In this document: positions 18,901 through 25,876 of the stretch, piece by piece
How the letters are laid out: the number at the start of each line of letters is the position of its first letter
Position numbering within the stretch: the first letter of the stretch is position 1
Assembly (NCBI GenBank): GCA_947498055.1
Contig: CANMJA010000001.1
Coordinates: forward strand, 124,001-188,000
From: an uncultured Tenacibaculum sp.
GTDB lineage: Bacteria > Bacteroidota > Bacteroidia > Flavobacteriales > Flavobacteriaceae
DNA: 64,000 nucleotides
Direction: 5' to 3'
The notes under the pieces: model-generated
Told to the model about the DNA's origin: nothing
Seen by the model: only the letters and a program-made list of their open reading frames with translations
Databases searched by the model: none
Position numbers and translations under genes: made by a program

Positions 18901-19328
18901 ACTACTGCAGATTCAGGGTTTTGATTTTCAATCGCAAAAGATGTACCCGCTTGTTTATAATCTTCTACTAAATCACTTGTATGTATGTACCCTACTCTTT
19001 TTAAATCATCTGGCAACTGACGGGTTACCCTGTTTATTTGACCTCCAGCAATTAAATTCCATCCTAAACCTACTTGCGAAGCGATATCATCTACACGAAT
19101 ACCTCCTGCATGATAACTTAAACTAATGGGCACTTTAATTCCTCTACTATTAATCGTATATACGGGTATAGAAATATTTGGAATTCCTGTGTGGTATGAG
19201 ACTGGTACTTCTGCAAATTTTGATATGGATGCCATATCTGGTGACATTGGTACAACTTCAGGTAATTCTTGCGCACGTGTGCACAAAAATAAAAGCATCA
19301 TAATAATGCTTACTTGTAATTTTTTCAT
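15948..19328 (-). CDS. Large secreted RHS/YD-repeat protein, first of the RHS pair
   Basis: 1126 residues with a signal peptide (MKKLQVSIIMMLLFLCTRAQ). The N-terminal segment VPVSYHTGIPNISIPVYTINSRG followed by LSYHAGGIRVDDIASQVGLGWNL is typical of Bacteroidota RHS-family starts that resemble the SpvB/TcdB shell. The middle is beta-rich and the C-terminus has clear YD repeats (YHKYDAVGNPVEVSKKDG, YDPLIGVTSITDPRGQ, YDYDTFNRLRFIKDIDG). It ends without an RHS core or a toxin tail. It directly precedes the toxin-bearing RHS gene and probably builds part of the same encapsulating shell or surface complex. Secretion beyond the periplasm is not explained by any visible C-terminal sorting domain. Confidence 0.85.
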   Translation of the reverse strand: MKKLQVSIIMMLLFLCTRAQELPEVVPMSPDMASISKFAEVPVSYHTGIPNISIPVYTINSRGIKVPISLSYHAGGIRVDDIASQVGLGWNLIAGGQINRVTRQLPDDLKRVGYIHTSDLVEDYKQAGTSFAIENQNPESAVVLEGSKEWYLNQARTKQIDFAPDDFHFSFINQSGKFLFNQDRRVNSYGEVVLFPDKDIKITPVFDGLTKIIKEWEVITQDGTMYFFGENDYSDKIYSTVSYSMGGSGLSVGGSNSTIRHITSWKLTRIKAVNGNEVTFNYEKRIYDGICTPTGQQLNGYTGNVSSFRSKSTGENYSIKEIVFNEGKILFQKESNARLDLKHEKALKNIKVINNHNKEILNVNLVKDYFVSTLPSGPIYGCNSILDNEELRRRLYLKELVFSNGSSTTTKPYKYRFKYNKRLLPHRYSNAQDYWGYYNGKSNANLIPKIFYRKSNQGILNTLYNGAKRFVDPLYTQASMLQEIVYPEGGVTEFTFENNEIDKDFHFSQKENLIAETRALNVKIESEYDQYVYNKNANSYVYTKEFTVSDNLALNGIVSLSSSSTLCDVGEDTDEFGDSLPLNGCDIRYTVTNMTTNLPVSYGYNIPLGIQKNIIVTPGNYRLSLHINNVKNFNPTSDKILIEASWEESIDKYYIGGLRIKNISSYIKPSTVTKLNTIDLRLPTTSKSYTYTNEEGKSTGWIQGVPVFKEWGSPNQDLSVRGGKTQFVSSNNLFPLVTSGNNYLGYYSVTETQGVLEDRIQKKFDFSVFTVASSYPTAPLYYEWESGNPIKTTFFKEGTINYEEITHYNYNASNTFNNRDQQIVEGIDLYKKKIAKQQNDPREMVYQLKNGIINVNNSIKKEFFNNGLTIDSFITRTDYLYSSLVQSPTETKISNSKGQVLKTKTYYAGDVNNTRLLTEHRIAEPLKVESYKNKVLLSTQETAYATNHNIPARYLPKYIRTKKGLITNLLEDRVVYHKYDAVGNPVEVSKKDGTKIYYVWGYNQTHPIAKIEGYNKIDSGKLSIINNAILKSNKDNDRTIDGIDSRGKIIKVGSEGNLREALMSIRTSFREAQVTFFTYDPLIGVTSITDPRGQTIYYDYDTFNRLRFIKDIDGNIVKENQYNYKN

Positions 19329-19556
19329 TGATAAAATGGAATAGTTTTCGAGCGTAAAACTACCTCAGAATCTCTCTAAATAAAAAAACATACCATGTCC
19401 GTTTATGAATCAACATTTCAAGAAAAACCCAAAACACTCATTAACAAACAACTAATCACCCAAATAAAAATTAAAAGGTAGAAAGAAACTTCATTATCCT
19501 ATCTGTATTTTTAATTAAAAAACTTCATATACCATGCTAAAAACATCTACTTGTAG

Positions 19557-19564
19557 TATTTTTG
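19557..19564 (+). promoter_or_regulatory. Predicted -7 box upstream of the TPR/HTH regulator
   Basis: TATTTTTG matches the TAnnTTTG -7 consensus and lies 16 bases before the ATG at 19581. No good -33 TTG at the expected spacing. Confidence 0.35.
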
Positions 19565-19580
19565 TATTGAAATATACGCT

Positions 19581-21284
19581 ATGAAATTACTCCTCGTTAT
19601 ACTTTTATTTTTTTCTTTTTACGGATATACACAACAATCAAATAAATTGTATATGGATTGGTTTCACAAAGCAGATAAAAATGCTCGTGTAGATAATGAT
19701 AGCATGCTTTTTTATAGTAAAAAAATGCAATCTTCTGCCAATTCTCCTTGTGAGTACATTAATGGACTAACTTTTGAAGCGAATGCCATATATTTTAAAA
19801 GAGATTGTAATGCCTCTAAAAAAATATGTGAGAAAATTTTAAAAAAAATAGATAAGGAAGCTTCTTCTTTAAATGATAGTTGTTTTTACCATTTAAAAGC
19901 TAAAACCCTGGGAAGGTTAATGTACGCAGAAAAATGCTTAGGTAATTACACAGAAGCACTAAAATATATTACTAAAAGTCAAAATCTAAATAAGGATTAT
20001 AAAAAATATTCTAGTTTATATACAGTACAGTCACTATATCAATCTGCTTTAATTTATGTTGCTCTTGAAAAGTATTCAGAAGCAATTAAACAATTTAAAA
20101 ACATTACTTCAAAAGCAGAAAAACATACAACTAAACTTCTATTACCTAGTATATATATGGCTGTAGGAGATTCTTATTTGAAATTACACGAAAGATCTCT
20201 TCAGAAAAAGTTTCTAGACTCTGCAAAAATTTATTTTAAAAACTATCGTGAGATAACCACAAAAATAAACACACAAAAAACATATTCTCAAAAATTATAT
20301 GAAATAAAAAAAGGGATAATTGCATTACATGAAAAAAAATTCAAGGATGCTATCTTACATTTACAAAAAGCTAAAAACATAAAACTCTCTGAAGAAAAAC
20401 CTTTTACCATGCAAGAAATTGCATTTTATAAAGCAAAAGCATTTTATCATTTAAATTATCCAGATTCTACTATTTATTATGCAACTAAATTTCTTAAGAA
20501 ACATAATCTATTTCCTAAAAACAGTACTTTTAGAATGAAAGGACATTCTTTACTGGCTAAAGCTTATGAAGATACTGAAAAACTAACAAAAGCCTTATAT
20601 CATTCTTCTATGGCATTATCAGAAGCTAAAAGGTTAGATACTTTAAAATTTAATGGTATCGAAAAACTTAATCTTATTAATTTAAAAAAAGCAAAACAAA
20701 AACAACAAATTCTTATTGATAAAAGGAGAAAAAAATGGTTTGCATTTTTTACTTTATTTGTTACTACTATTGTGTTAAGTCTTTTACTATTTCAGTTTTA
20801 TAAATTTCGAGAAAAGAGAAAAAAAAGCTATTCATCATTTGATAATTCAGAATTAAAAAAAGAAAATAATATTCCTTTACCTATTCAAGTTAATGCTACA
20901 TCAAATACTTCTGTACTTAAAATAAACGATGATATAATTCATAAAATACTCTTAGGATTAGAAAAAATAGAAAAAGAAAAAACTTTTTTAAAAACTGATT
21001 TTAACTTACAATATATCGCTAATGAGGTAAATAGTAATATTTCTTATGTATCAAAAGTAATCAACTTCCATAAAAAAAAGTCTTTTAAAGAATATACTAA
21101 TACGCTAAGAATTGAACATATTATCAAAGAATTAAAAGAAAAACCTATAACACGACAATTCTCTATAGATGCGATTGCTAAGGAATTAGGCTATTCTAAT
21201 GCTTCTTCTTTTTCAAAAATATTCAAAAAAAACACTGGTATTAATCCTTCTGTATTTATTCATAATCTAAACGATAAATTATAA
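19581..21284 (+). CDS. TPR-containing membrane regulator with C-terminal AraC-type HTH
   Basis: 567 residues. A signal peptide or N-terminal anchor (MKLLLVILLFFSFYGYTQQ) is followed by TPR-like helical repeats in the predicted periplasmic part (for example AEKCLGNYTEALKYITKS), one TM helix at about 385-408 (WFAFFTLFVTTIVLSLLLF), a charged linker, and a C-terminal AraC/XylS-type DNA-binding domain (about 470-565, with IDAIAKELGYSNASSFSKIF and KKNTGINPSVF). This one-component layout is common in Flavobacteriaceae. It is divergent from the RHS operon across a 250-bp region, so it may control it; that is inference. The signal sensed is unknown. Confidence 0.88.
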   Translation: MKLLLVILLFFSFYGYTQQSNKLYMDWFHKADKNARVDNDSMLFYSKKMQSSANSPCEYINGLTFEANAIYFKRDCNASKKICEKILKKIDKEASSLNDSCFYHLKAKTLGRLMYAEKCLGNYTEALKYITKSQNLNKDYKKYSSLYTVQSLYQSALIYVALEKYSEAIKQFKNITSKAEKHTTKLLLPSIYMAVGDSYLKLHERSLQKKFLDSAKIYFKNYREITTKINTQKTYSQKLYEIKKGIIALHEKKFKDAILHLQKAKNIKLSEEKPFTMQEIAFYKAKAFYHLNYPDSTIYYATKFLKKHNLFPKNSTFRMKGHSLLAKAYEDTEKLTKALYHSSMALSEAKRLDTLKFNGIEKLNLINLKKAKQKQQILIDKRRKKWFAFFTLFVTTIVLSLLLFQFYKFREKRKKSYSSFDNSELKKENNIPLPIQVNATSNTSVLKINDDIIHKILLGLEKIEKEKTFLKTDFNLQYIANEVNSNISYVSKVINFHKKKSFKEYTNTLRIEHIIKELKEKPITRQFSIDAIAKELGYSNASSFSKIFKKNTGINPSVFIHNLNDKL

Positions 21285-21423
21285 GCATTGCTGTTTTTAA
21301 AGATCTTATTCTACCATATTTTAAGGTTTTAGTAAAATGTATCTCTTTCTTTTTACTTTAACAAAGAGTTTACTTCTAATTTTAGATAAGCGTTCTTTTT
21401 ATCTTCTAGAAAATGACATTTCA

Positions 21424-22113
21424 TTAATTCAATAAAATTAAATTATCTGGATTTACTAATTTATTTTGAATAGCATAAATAATAAGACCTACTGAATTTT
21501 TCACACCCGTTTTAACCAATAAATTACTCTTATGTGCTTCTACAGTTTTTGGAGATATATACATTTTATCTCCTATTTCTTTGGTTGTTAATTGTTGACA
21601 TAACATTTCTAAAACTTCCAACTCTCTAGATGACAGTCCATCTTTAGAATTTAAATATAATTTAGGGCTTTTTGTAGCTACTTGTTTTCGTAAACCTTCA
21701 ATTTGTTCTTGTAAAAAATAGTGTCCTTTTTCAAATACCTCGCAAATAATTTCTACTAATTCTTCTGGCCCCATTTCCTTTGGTAAAAAAGCATCACAAC
21801 CAAGTTTTAACATTTGTCCTGTGTAAGATGCTTTATAATGACTCGAAATAACAATTGTTTTTATTTCTTGTTTCTCATCAGAAAGTTTTTCTAATACATC
21901 TAAACCTGTACCATTTTTCATTCGTAAATCTAACAAAACAATATCTGGTAATATTTCTTCTTCTTTCCATTTTTTCAAAAAATGATTTCCACTATTTGCT
22001 GTATAAAGCACTTTAATATTAGAAGATGTTTCAAAAAAATCTTTTAATAAACTCGTTGTAATTATATCGTCATCTACAATAGCTATTTTAATTATAGTTT
22101 CTTGTTTTGTCAT
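21424..22113 (-). CDS. NarL/LuxR-family response regulator
   Basis: 229 residues. The receiver domain has the acidic pocket IAIVDDD (residues about 11-17), the phospho-acceptor in DIVLLDLRM and a conserved Lys in AFLPKEMG. The C-terminal LuxR HTH reads SSRELEVLEMLCQQLTTKEIGDKMYISPKTVEAHKSNLLVKTG. It begins 4 bp after the histidine kinase gene and is its obvious partner. It acts as a DNA-binding activator; targets unknown. Last gene of a four-gene minus-strand operon. Confidence 0.93.
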   Translation of the reverse strand: MTKQETIIKIAIVDDDIITTSLLKDFFETSSNIKVLYTANSGNHFLKKWKEEEILPDIVLLDLRMKNGTGLDVLEKLSDEKQEIKTIVISSHYKASYTGQMLKLGCDAFLPKEMGPEELVEIICEVFEKGHYFLQEQIEGLRKQVATKSPKLYLNSKDGLSSRELEVLEMLCQQLTTKEIGDKMYISPKTVEAHKSNLLVKTGVKNSVGLIIYAIQNKLVNPDNLILLN

Positions 22114-22117
22114 TTTT

Positions 22118-22864
22118 TTAATTTAAATTTAACCTTAATAAAAAACTAGTTTTTTTATTTTTTATACTTTTAAATTTATGAGTTGCATTTAATAATTGAG
22201 TTCTTGCAATAATATTTTTCAGTCCTAACCCTGTAGTCGTATCTTCTTTAAAACCGATACCATTATCTTCTATTTTTAGCATTAAACTACTTTTTGTTAT
22301 TCTTAGTAAGAAATTAATCTGAAAAGCTTCTGCATGTTTTAAAATATTCGTAGTTACCTCTTGTACTATTCTTACTAATTGCAACTTCATGCTATTGTCT
22401 ATTTTTACATTATTATGAATTAACTTGTGTTTTTCTACTTTTAAATTTGTTTCTAAACCTTCTATTATATCTGTTAACAAATCTTCTACAGAAGTTTCTT
22501 CTATAAGCGGAGGCATTAAGTCGTGTGAAATCAAACGCACTGTTTTTATACAATTTTGAAGCTTAGCATTTATAACTTGTTCGTTATCTTTTTTAGAGAG
22601 TCTTATATTATTTAATTCAGAAACTAATCCGTCATGAATATCTTGGGCTATTCTATTACGTTCTTTTTCTTGGGTAAAAATTGTTGTTTTTAATAATTCT
22701 TTTTGGTGCTCTAGTTTCTCTTTACTTATCTCTTTCTCTTTTTGTAAAACACTCTTAAAAGATGTTTTTATTATAAAAACAATAAGAATAATTAAACTAA
22801 TGAAAAACAACACAATAAACCATATTACAAAGGCTAACCCTTCTGTGTCTTGCCAATTTTCCAT
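22118..22864 (-). CDS. NarX/LiaS-type sensor histidine kinase
   Basis: 248 residues, short for a sensor kinase. One TM helix (about residues 12-33) is followed by a HisKA_3 dimerisation box ERNRIAQDIHDGLVSELNN (phospho-His77), an N-box with VQEVTTNILKHAEA, and an ATPase G-box IEDNGIGFKEDTTTGLGLKN. It lacks its own sensory domain, so the upstream six-TM protein, with which it overlaps by 31 bases, is a plausible input module. It phosphorylates the adjacent NarL-type regulator. Confidence 0.92.
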   Translation of the reverse strand: MENWQDTEGLAFVIWFIVLFFISLIILIVFIIKTSFKSVLQKEKEISKEKLEHQKELLKTTIFTQEKERNRIAQDIHDGLVSELNNIRLSKKDNEQVINAKLQNCIKTVRLISHDLMPPLIEETSVEDLLTDIIEGLETNLKVEKHKLIHNNVKIDNSMKLQLVRIVQEVTTNILKHAEAFQINFLLRITKSSLMLKIEDNGIGFKEDTTTGLGLKNIIARTQLLNATHKFKSIKNKKTSFLLRLNLN

Positions 22865-23460
22865 CCAAAATAAATTAATGAGATATAAAAGATTTGAATT
22901 ATAAAAAACCTAAAAGGAAGAATATAAAATTTCCATGTTAATTGTATTTTAAAAATAAAACCTAGAAGTACACTTAAAATAATTTCAAAAATAAAATAAC
23001 TTAAAAACACACAACTCATTCTAAAATACAGTTCGTTGTACTTATTTTTTTGTTTTAAAACCTGTGTTAAATACAAAACAGGATAAGCTATAAAAACAAT
23101 ATTCATCATAATATTATGTGAAATAACCTGAAAATCATCTCCTTTAAATAACTTCATGAGAAACATAATGGATAAGAAAATAAAAAAGGGAATACCTATT
23201 TTCAAAAACTGTTTCGTCTTTTTTTCTAAAAAATCGGAATATACCTTATGCACCAATAAAAAATACACCCCACTGGTAACAAAAAACATAGAAAAAGTAT
23301 ATTTTTTCATATCGGCAAAAAAAGGAGACGCTTCCATTAAAAGAAAAGAAAATAATGTGAAAAGAATTACATTAAACTTTCTTTTCCAAAATAGATATAT
23401 GACGCCAAATAACAATATTAAATTTGGTATCAGCTTTAAAAGAAAAACACTATCTGTCAC
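22834..23460 (-). CDS. Polytopic membrane protein, candidate sensor module
   Basis: 208 residues, almost entirely hydrophobic, with about six or seven TM helices and no recognised family motif. The start is a GTG at 23460, overlapping the upstream gene's stop by 11 bases; its own 3' end overlaps the kinase gene by 31 bases. The heavy overlaps indicate tight co-translation. The layout resembles 7TM-type sensor parts split from their kinase. Function inferred from position only. Confidence 0.75.
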   Translation of the reverse strand: MTDSVFLLKLIPNLILLFGVIYLFWKRKFNVILFTLFSFLLMEASPFFADMKKYTFSMFFVTSGVYFLLVHKVYSDFLEKKTKQFLKIGIPFFIFLSIMFLMKLFKGDDFQVISHNIMMNIVFIAYPVLYLTQVLKQKNKYNELYFRMSCVFLSYFIFEIILSVLLGFIFKIQLTWKFYILPFRFFIIQIFYISLIYFGWKIGKTQKG

Positions 23461-24166
23461 CGAACAAAGAATATGTTATTTTCTTATCTTCATTTCTGTC
23501 TTTTTCCGAAAAAATTTCCACGGACCATTCATTGGCCTGCTCCTTTCCTTTGTCTTTTCTACAAGCATAAAAACAAAATAAATCTATTTCATATTTAGAA
23601 AAATCACTTTCAATTTCTACTTTTAATTTTGTATTATTATTGTTGTTTATATCTGGAAGATGTAATCCAAAAAAATGATATACACTTTTAACATCTGTAT
23701 CTTTACCTTCTTTATCTTTAAATATTGTATTTAAGTCATCCATAGGATTTTTTATACCTTCAAAAAGGCTATCACTCTTCAATTTACTTTCTATCCAATT
23801 ATAAGAAATTAAATTCCAGTTAAACAACCTTTGTAAAAACTCTTTCGTATCCATTTCTGGTTCTTCATCATTCTTTACATCTACCAACGAAGAAGCATCT
23901 ATACCGTAAGTGATTTTTTTAATTAATACTTTAGAGTGATCTTTTTTAAGATCATTCTCACTATCAATAATAAAAACATATAATTCGGTATCCATAACAC
24001 CATAGTAATAATATAAAAATTTAGAATTTTTATCGAACGAGTTGTATTCTTCTTTCGTAATTGTAAATGTACCGCTGTTTAAGAACTTTGTAATCTTATC
24101 CGTTTCTTTTAAATCAATCAAAGCTTTCCAGTTTTTAGTAGCTTCTAAATAAGTTTTGTTAATCAT
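23450..24166 (-). CDS. Hypothetical soluble protein, first gene of the kinase operon
   Basis: 238 residues, not recognised. No signal peptide or TM segment. It is charged, with FYYYYG-like aromatic patches (KFLYYYYGVMDTELYVFIID), an acidic DVKNDEEPEMD stretch near the middle and an Asn run before a final beta-rich region (LKVEIESDFSKYEIDLFCFY). It leads a four-gene operon with a membrane protein and a NarX/NarL-like pair, all overlapping or within 4 bp. It could be an output or accessory protein of that system; no better call is possible. Confidence 0.75.
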   Translation of the reverse strand: MINKTYLEATKNWKALIDLKETDKITKFLNSGTFTITKEEYNSFDKNSKFLYYYYGVMDTELYVFIIDSENDLKKDHSKVLIKKITYGIDASSLVDVKNDEEPEMDTKEFLQRLFNWNLISYNWIESKLKSDSLFEGIKNPMDDLNTIFKDKEGKDTDVKSVYHFFGLHLPDINNNNNTKLKVEIESDFSKYEIDLFCFYACRKDKGKEQANEWSVEIFSEKDRNEDKKITYSLFGDR

Positions 24167-24711
24167 AATAGTTGTTTTATTAAGAGAGGTTAATTAAAGA
24201 GTATTCATTTTAATTAACTTAGTTTAAAATAAATTTGCATCATTATCTCTTTAATGCTTTTTAAGCAGTACTAAATTATTATAGAAACATCTACTATTTA
24301 AGTTTTATGGCGTAGGCGATTTGATTAAAGGTATAAATGTATCCTTAGTAGACTTAAAAGATTTATACAAATCCTTCTTTATTTACGAATTAAAAAGTTG
24401 AAATTTTTAAACTCAAATACATACATAAGGCTGTTTTCAATCACAAAACTATTTTTATCACAAAATCGAGCTTTTAAAAAAGTAGAAACAAAAAATATAA
24501 ATATTAGATTCTACACTAGCTATCTCTGAATTAGAAAAAACCTTATGAGAATACAAAAAGAATCTCTTACTATGACTTCTCTCTAGAACAAAATAAACAA
24601 ATACTATTGAAATCTAACCATTTTAATAAAGCAATGGTATTTGAAGAGTTAATATCAAACTAGCTTAAGAAACCAAGTTTCTCAATTTTTAGAACTTATT
24701 AACAGAATAAA
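24167..24711. other. Gene-free stretch with possible decayed coding remnants
   Basis: No intact gene. Two stretches read like protein in different frames of the plus strand: 24303-24401 (starts FYGVGDLIKGINVSLVDLK, then stop) and 24535-24663 (contains YYDFSLEQNKQILLKSNH and ends EELISN, then stop). The frame change and internal stops suggest a decayed gene, or simply AT-rich chance. Confidence 0.35.
24303..24663 (+). pseudogene. Possible degraded coding remnant
   Basis: The two protein-like segments (24303-24401 and 24535-24663) lie in different frames with stops between, and their codon use resembles neighbouring genes (Lys, Asp, Leu and Ile rich with ordered hydrophobic spacing). No family is recognised. 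It precedes the zinc-limitation operon and could be a lost first gene of that region. Weakly supported. Confidence 0.2.
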
Positions 24712-24736
24712 CTTAACGCAACATTGTTGCGTTAAG
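24712..24736. promoter_or_regulatory. Perfect 25-bp palindrome over the -33 element; candidate Zur-type operator
   Basis: The arms CTTAACGCAAC and GTTGCGTTAAG are exact inverted copies separated by ATT. Two TTG triplets at 24724-24729 lie in its centre, 18 and 21 bases upstream of the TAAATTTG box, so the palindrome covers the predicted -33 element of the promoter for the carbonic anhydrase gene. A repressor bound there would block the promoter. The genes downstream fit zinc starvation, which suggests a Fur-family (Zur) repressor, but I do not know the flavobacterial Zur consensus. A terminator of a lost upstream gene is the alternative; no immediate T-run follows. Confidence 0.55.
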
Positions 24737-24747
24737 GGAATTATTTT

Positions 24748-24755
24748 TAAATTTG
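24748..24755 (+). promoter_or_regulatory. Predicted -7 promoter box for the zinc-limitation cluster
   Basis: TAAATTTG is an exact TAnnTTTG match, with TTG 18 bases upstream inside the palindrome at 24712-24736. This gives a canonical Bacteroidota promoter and a leader of about 135 bases before the ATG at 24898. Confidence 0.55.
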
Positions 24756-24897
24756 CTACTAAGTTGCATTAACATACCGTGGTCGCATTTTTTTTTGCTA
24801 CAATTTTAGAATATTTTTTTAAAAAACACCTAGGTATTGAAGACAAAGTAGATCGTACTAAATTTTAACATAATTAATAACCATAAAACAAAGAAAA

Positions 24898-25374
24898 ATG
24901 ATCACAAAAGAACAAGTATTAGAAGCACAAAACACATGGGGACAAGGAGTAGTAAAAATAGGCTCATTGAAAGGTAGTAGATTAGAATGTGAAGCCTTTA
25001 CTGGTGAATTTCTTGAAAAACTATATTCTTTTGGAAAAAGTACTGTGTTATTTAAACCAACCAAATGTGCTATAGAACAATTTAGACCTTTAAAAGAACA
25101 AGCTTTATCTTACTTTATAGCAGGTGATAGTCGTGCTTGTAATGAAGATAAAGGTTTTGCTATTCAGCCTTGGACAAAAGTAAGGTTTGAAAATACCGAT
25201 ATTATTTTAGAAGAGAATCGTGCAATAGCAATGGGCAATTACTTTTTTACTGATTTAAATGGTCAAGAGGCAAAAGTTGAATATACATTTGGTTACAAAC
25301 TAATTGAAGGAGTATTAAAGATTGATGTACACCATTCTTCATTTCCTTACACTATAGATGATAGCGCTGTATAA
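24898..25374 (+). CDS. Iota-class carbonic anhydrase-like protein (SnoaL-like fold)
   Basis: 158 residues, cytoplasmic, no signal peptide. It matches the family often misnamed phosphoribosyl-AMP cyclohydrolase and later assigned as iota carbonic anhydrase: EAQNTWGQGVVKIG near the start, LSYFIAGDS and EDKGFAIQPWTKVRFEN in the middle, NYFFTDLNG, VEYTFGYKL, and the hallmark VHHSSFPY (HHSS at 145-148). Enzymes of this class hydrate CO2; some members have been reported to work with Mn or without metal. It is the first gene of a cluster with two COG0523 GTPases, so it may replace zinc carbonic anhydrases when zinc is scarce (inference). It overlaps the next gene by one base (TAATG). Confidence 0.8.
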   Translation: MITKEQVLEAQNTWGQGVVKIGSLKGSRLECEAFTGEFLEKLYSFGKSTVLFKPTKCAIEQFRPLKEQALSYFIAGDSRACNEDKGFAIQPWTKVRFENTDIILEENRAIAMGNYFFTDLNGQEAKVEYTFGYKLIEGVLKIDVHHSSFPYTIDDSAV

Positions 25375-25871
25375 TGCAAAAGTGTCTATATCTTTTATGT
25401 CCTACAGATTGTTTAGAACCTGTTATTAATCGTAATTTCAGAAATGAAAATTATTTCTACACATCGCTTGGTAATTCTGTTGTATTTAATACTCATACTA
25501 TACTACAAATAAAAAAACTAGTAAAAAAGTATGAAATTAGAAAAATCTATTTCATATTATCTAAGAACAATAATATTATTTTAGATGCTCTAGGTAAGCA
25601 AGATTATTTAAAATTTAGAGGATTGAATAGTTTTTATAATAAACTTGTAAGACAAAAAGAAGATACAGAAATATTATGGAAAACGGAGTATAGTCAACGA
25701 ACCATTATTTCTTATTATTTTAATAAAAAAATAAAAGAATTAGAATCTAAACTAATTAATAAAATTAGTCATCCTGTAGAAATAAGTGGTAAAATTTATG
25801 ACCGATTTGAAAATACTTTTAGGAATATTTATCCTAAACTAGTCTGCCTAGAAAAATACCACTTAAATTGA
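25374..25871 (+). CDS. Hypothetical protein coupled to the iota carbonic anhydrase
   Basis: 165 residues, not recognised. Cytoplasmic, basic, no TM. The N-terminus MQKCLYLLCPTDCLEPVINR has three cysteines (4, 9, 13) and reads like the start of an alpha/beta protein. The core strand KIYFILSKNNNIILDALG and the absence of a catalytic signature leave function open. The ATG overlaps the carbonic anhydrase stop (TAATG), so synthesis is coupled to it. The following PhoX gene begins 5 bases after its stop. It could be a small regulator or carbonic-anhydrase partner; no evidence beyond position. Confidence 0.7.
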   Translation: MQKCLYLLCPTDCLEPVINRNFRNENYFYTSLGNSVVFNTHTILQIKKLVKKYEIRKIYFILSKNNNIILDALGKQDYLKFRGLNSFYNKLVRQKEDTEILWKTEYSQRTIISYYFNKKIKELESKLINKISHPVEISGKIYDRFENTFRNIYPKLVCLEKYHLN

Positions 25872-25876
25872 AAGAT

